Origin: Candidatus Fermentibacterales bacterium
GTDB lineage: Bacteria; Fermentibacterota; Fermentibacteria; Fermentibacterales; JAFGKQ01
NCBI GenBank assembly: GCA_016928495.1
Contig: JAFGKQ010000143.1
Coordinates: 1 to 13,402, forward strand
Direction of reading: 5' to 3'
DNA: 13,402 nt
Part shown: positions 12,929 to 13,402 of the stretch, piece after piece
Numbering within the stretch: the first letter of the stretch is position 1
How the letters are laid out: every line of letters begins with the position of its first letter
Translations under genes and position numbers: made by a program
The notes under the pieces: generated by a model
Database searches by the model: none
The model's input: the letters and a program-made list of their open reading frames with translations, nothing else
What the model was told of the DNA's origin: nothing

Positions 12929-13402
12929 GTGAGCCTTCCGGCCGACCTACTGAGTTTCCTCGAGACAACCGGGGAGGGCAGGCTGGTCATTGCCTGCATC
13001 GGGAACGCGCTGCGCAGCGACGACGGTTTCGGCCCGCGCCTTGCCGCGGAGCTCGGGGCGCGGGCACTCCGGAACACGATCGTGCTGGACTGCGGCACGA
13101 CCCCCGAGAACCAGGTCGGACCCATTGCCAGGGAAGCCCCGGGTGCGGTACTGATCGTGGATGCGGTCCACCTCGGAGAGGCGCCCGGGACCATGCGGCT
13201 ACTGGGCGCGGACGAGATCTCGCGTAGCGGCCTGACGACCCATGACCTGTCACCGTCGATGTTCCTCGAGAGGCTCATTGCGAGCCTGCCGGAAGGCTGC
13301 CGGGTGCGTATGCTGGCTGTTCAGCCGGCTTCGGTGGCCTTCGGCGAAGGGCTGAGCGGGGAGCTCGAGCAAGCCCTCTCGGCCCTCCTGAAGCTATTAT
13401 GG
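12929..13402 (+). CDS. HycI-type hydrogenase maturation endopeptidase, runs off the window
   Basis: There are 158 codons to the window edge with no stop seen; the length already equals that of E. coli HycI, so only a few residues can be missing. Peptidase M52 features: C23-I-G-N-A-L-R-S-D31-D32-G-F-G; a glycine-rich D54-C-G-T-T-P-E-N loop; L75-I-V-D78-A; and L102-T-T-H105-D-L-S-P. By alignment with HycI, D32, D78 and H105 are the nickel-sensing ligands. Role: it removes the C-terminal extension of the large subunit after Ni insertion, and the obvious substrate is the large subunit at 5327-6514. The GTG start follows directly on the previous stop with no clear ribosome-binding site. Codon use differs from the neighbours: only 3 of 11 Arg codons are AGR, which may reflect low expression or separate origin. 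Confidence 0.88.
   Translation, partial: MSLPADLLSFLETTGEGRLVIACIGNALRSDDGFGPRLAAELGARALRNTIVLDCGTTPENQVGPIAREAPGAVLIVDAVHLGEAPGTMRLLGADEISRSGLTTHDLSPSMFLERLIASLPEGCRVRMLAVQPASVAFGEGLSGELEQALSALLKLLW

Noticed and set aside
1-13402. CRISPR arrays, tRNA or rRNA genes, insertion sequences, integrases or attachment sites
   Set aside because: None seen on either strand: no regularly spaced repeats, no cloverleaf-like segment in the two non-coding stretches, and no transposase or recombinase motifs.

Overview
All genes in this window lie on the plus strand. It is GC-rich DNA that nevertheless uses AGG/AGA for Arg and ATA for Ile freely. In the hydrogenase small-subunit gene, for example, 6 of 7 Arg codons are AGR and 4 of 11 Ile codons are ATA. 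The content (oxygen-sensitive [NiFe] hydrogenase, many [4Fe-4S] proteins) points to a strict anaerobe with a fermentative or H2-cycling metabolism. The codon habit, plus a beta-propeller-like protein ending in T-W-G-S-I-K, would fit an uncultured bacterial lineage of the Fermentibacteria/Eisenbacteria kind. That assignment is a guess, since no phylogenetic marker is present.

Layout. Positions 1-778 hold the 3' part of a beta-propeller-like gene whose 5' end looks frame-broken, followed by a perfect 13-bp GC hairpin (799-828) as terminator candidate. Positions 779-1009 are non-coding and carry a promoter candidate overlapped by an inverted repeat. From 1010 to the right edge runs one tightly packed array of 17 genes. 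Most junctions are ATGA or TGATG/TAATG overlaps, and the largest gaps are about 44 bases, so this is almost certainly one operon.

The operon encodes one large membrane-bound energy-converting hydrogenase in four blocks. (1) 1010-3468, electron input: a HydB/AsrA-like two-[4Fe-4S] protein, a HydG/AsrB/PyrK-like FAD/NAD(P)/[2Fe-2S] protein and a HycB-like protein with four cluster motifs. (2) 3465-6514, hydrogenase core: NuoH/MbhM-like anchor, NuoB/MbhJ-like small subunit, NuoC/MbhK-like protein and a NuoD/MbhL-like large subunit with all four Ni-binding cysteines. (3) 6511-12269, ion-translocating arm in the canonical Mrp order A-B-C-D-E-F-G. The MrpA slot is split into an EchA-like antiporter subunit and an MbhD-MbhE fusion. 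(4) 12314-13402, an MbhN/HycF-like [4Fe-4S] protein and a HycI-type maturation endopeptidase, cut by the window edge.

Working model (inference): NAD(P)H binds the FAD protein. Electrons run through up to nine [4Fe-4S] clusters and one [2Fe-2S] to the [NiFe] site, and H2 evolution or uptake is coupled to Na+/H+ movement through the Mrp-like arm. It differs from Pyrococcus Mbh, which is ferredoxin-driven and has one antiporter-like subunit, in having a nucleotide-reactive input module and two antiporter-like subunits. The first of these is missing its N-terminal helices and the usual helix-5 glutamate.
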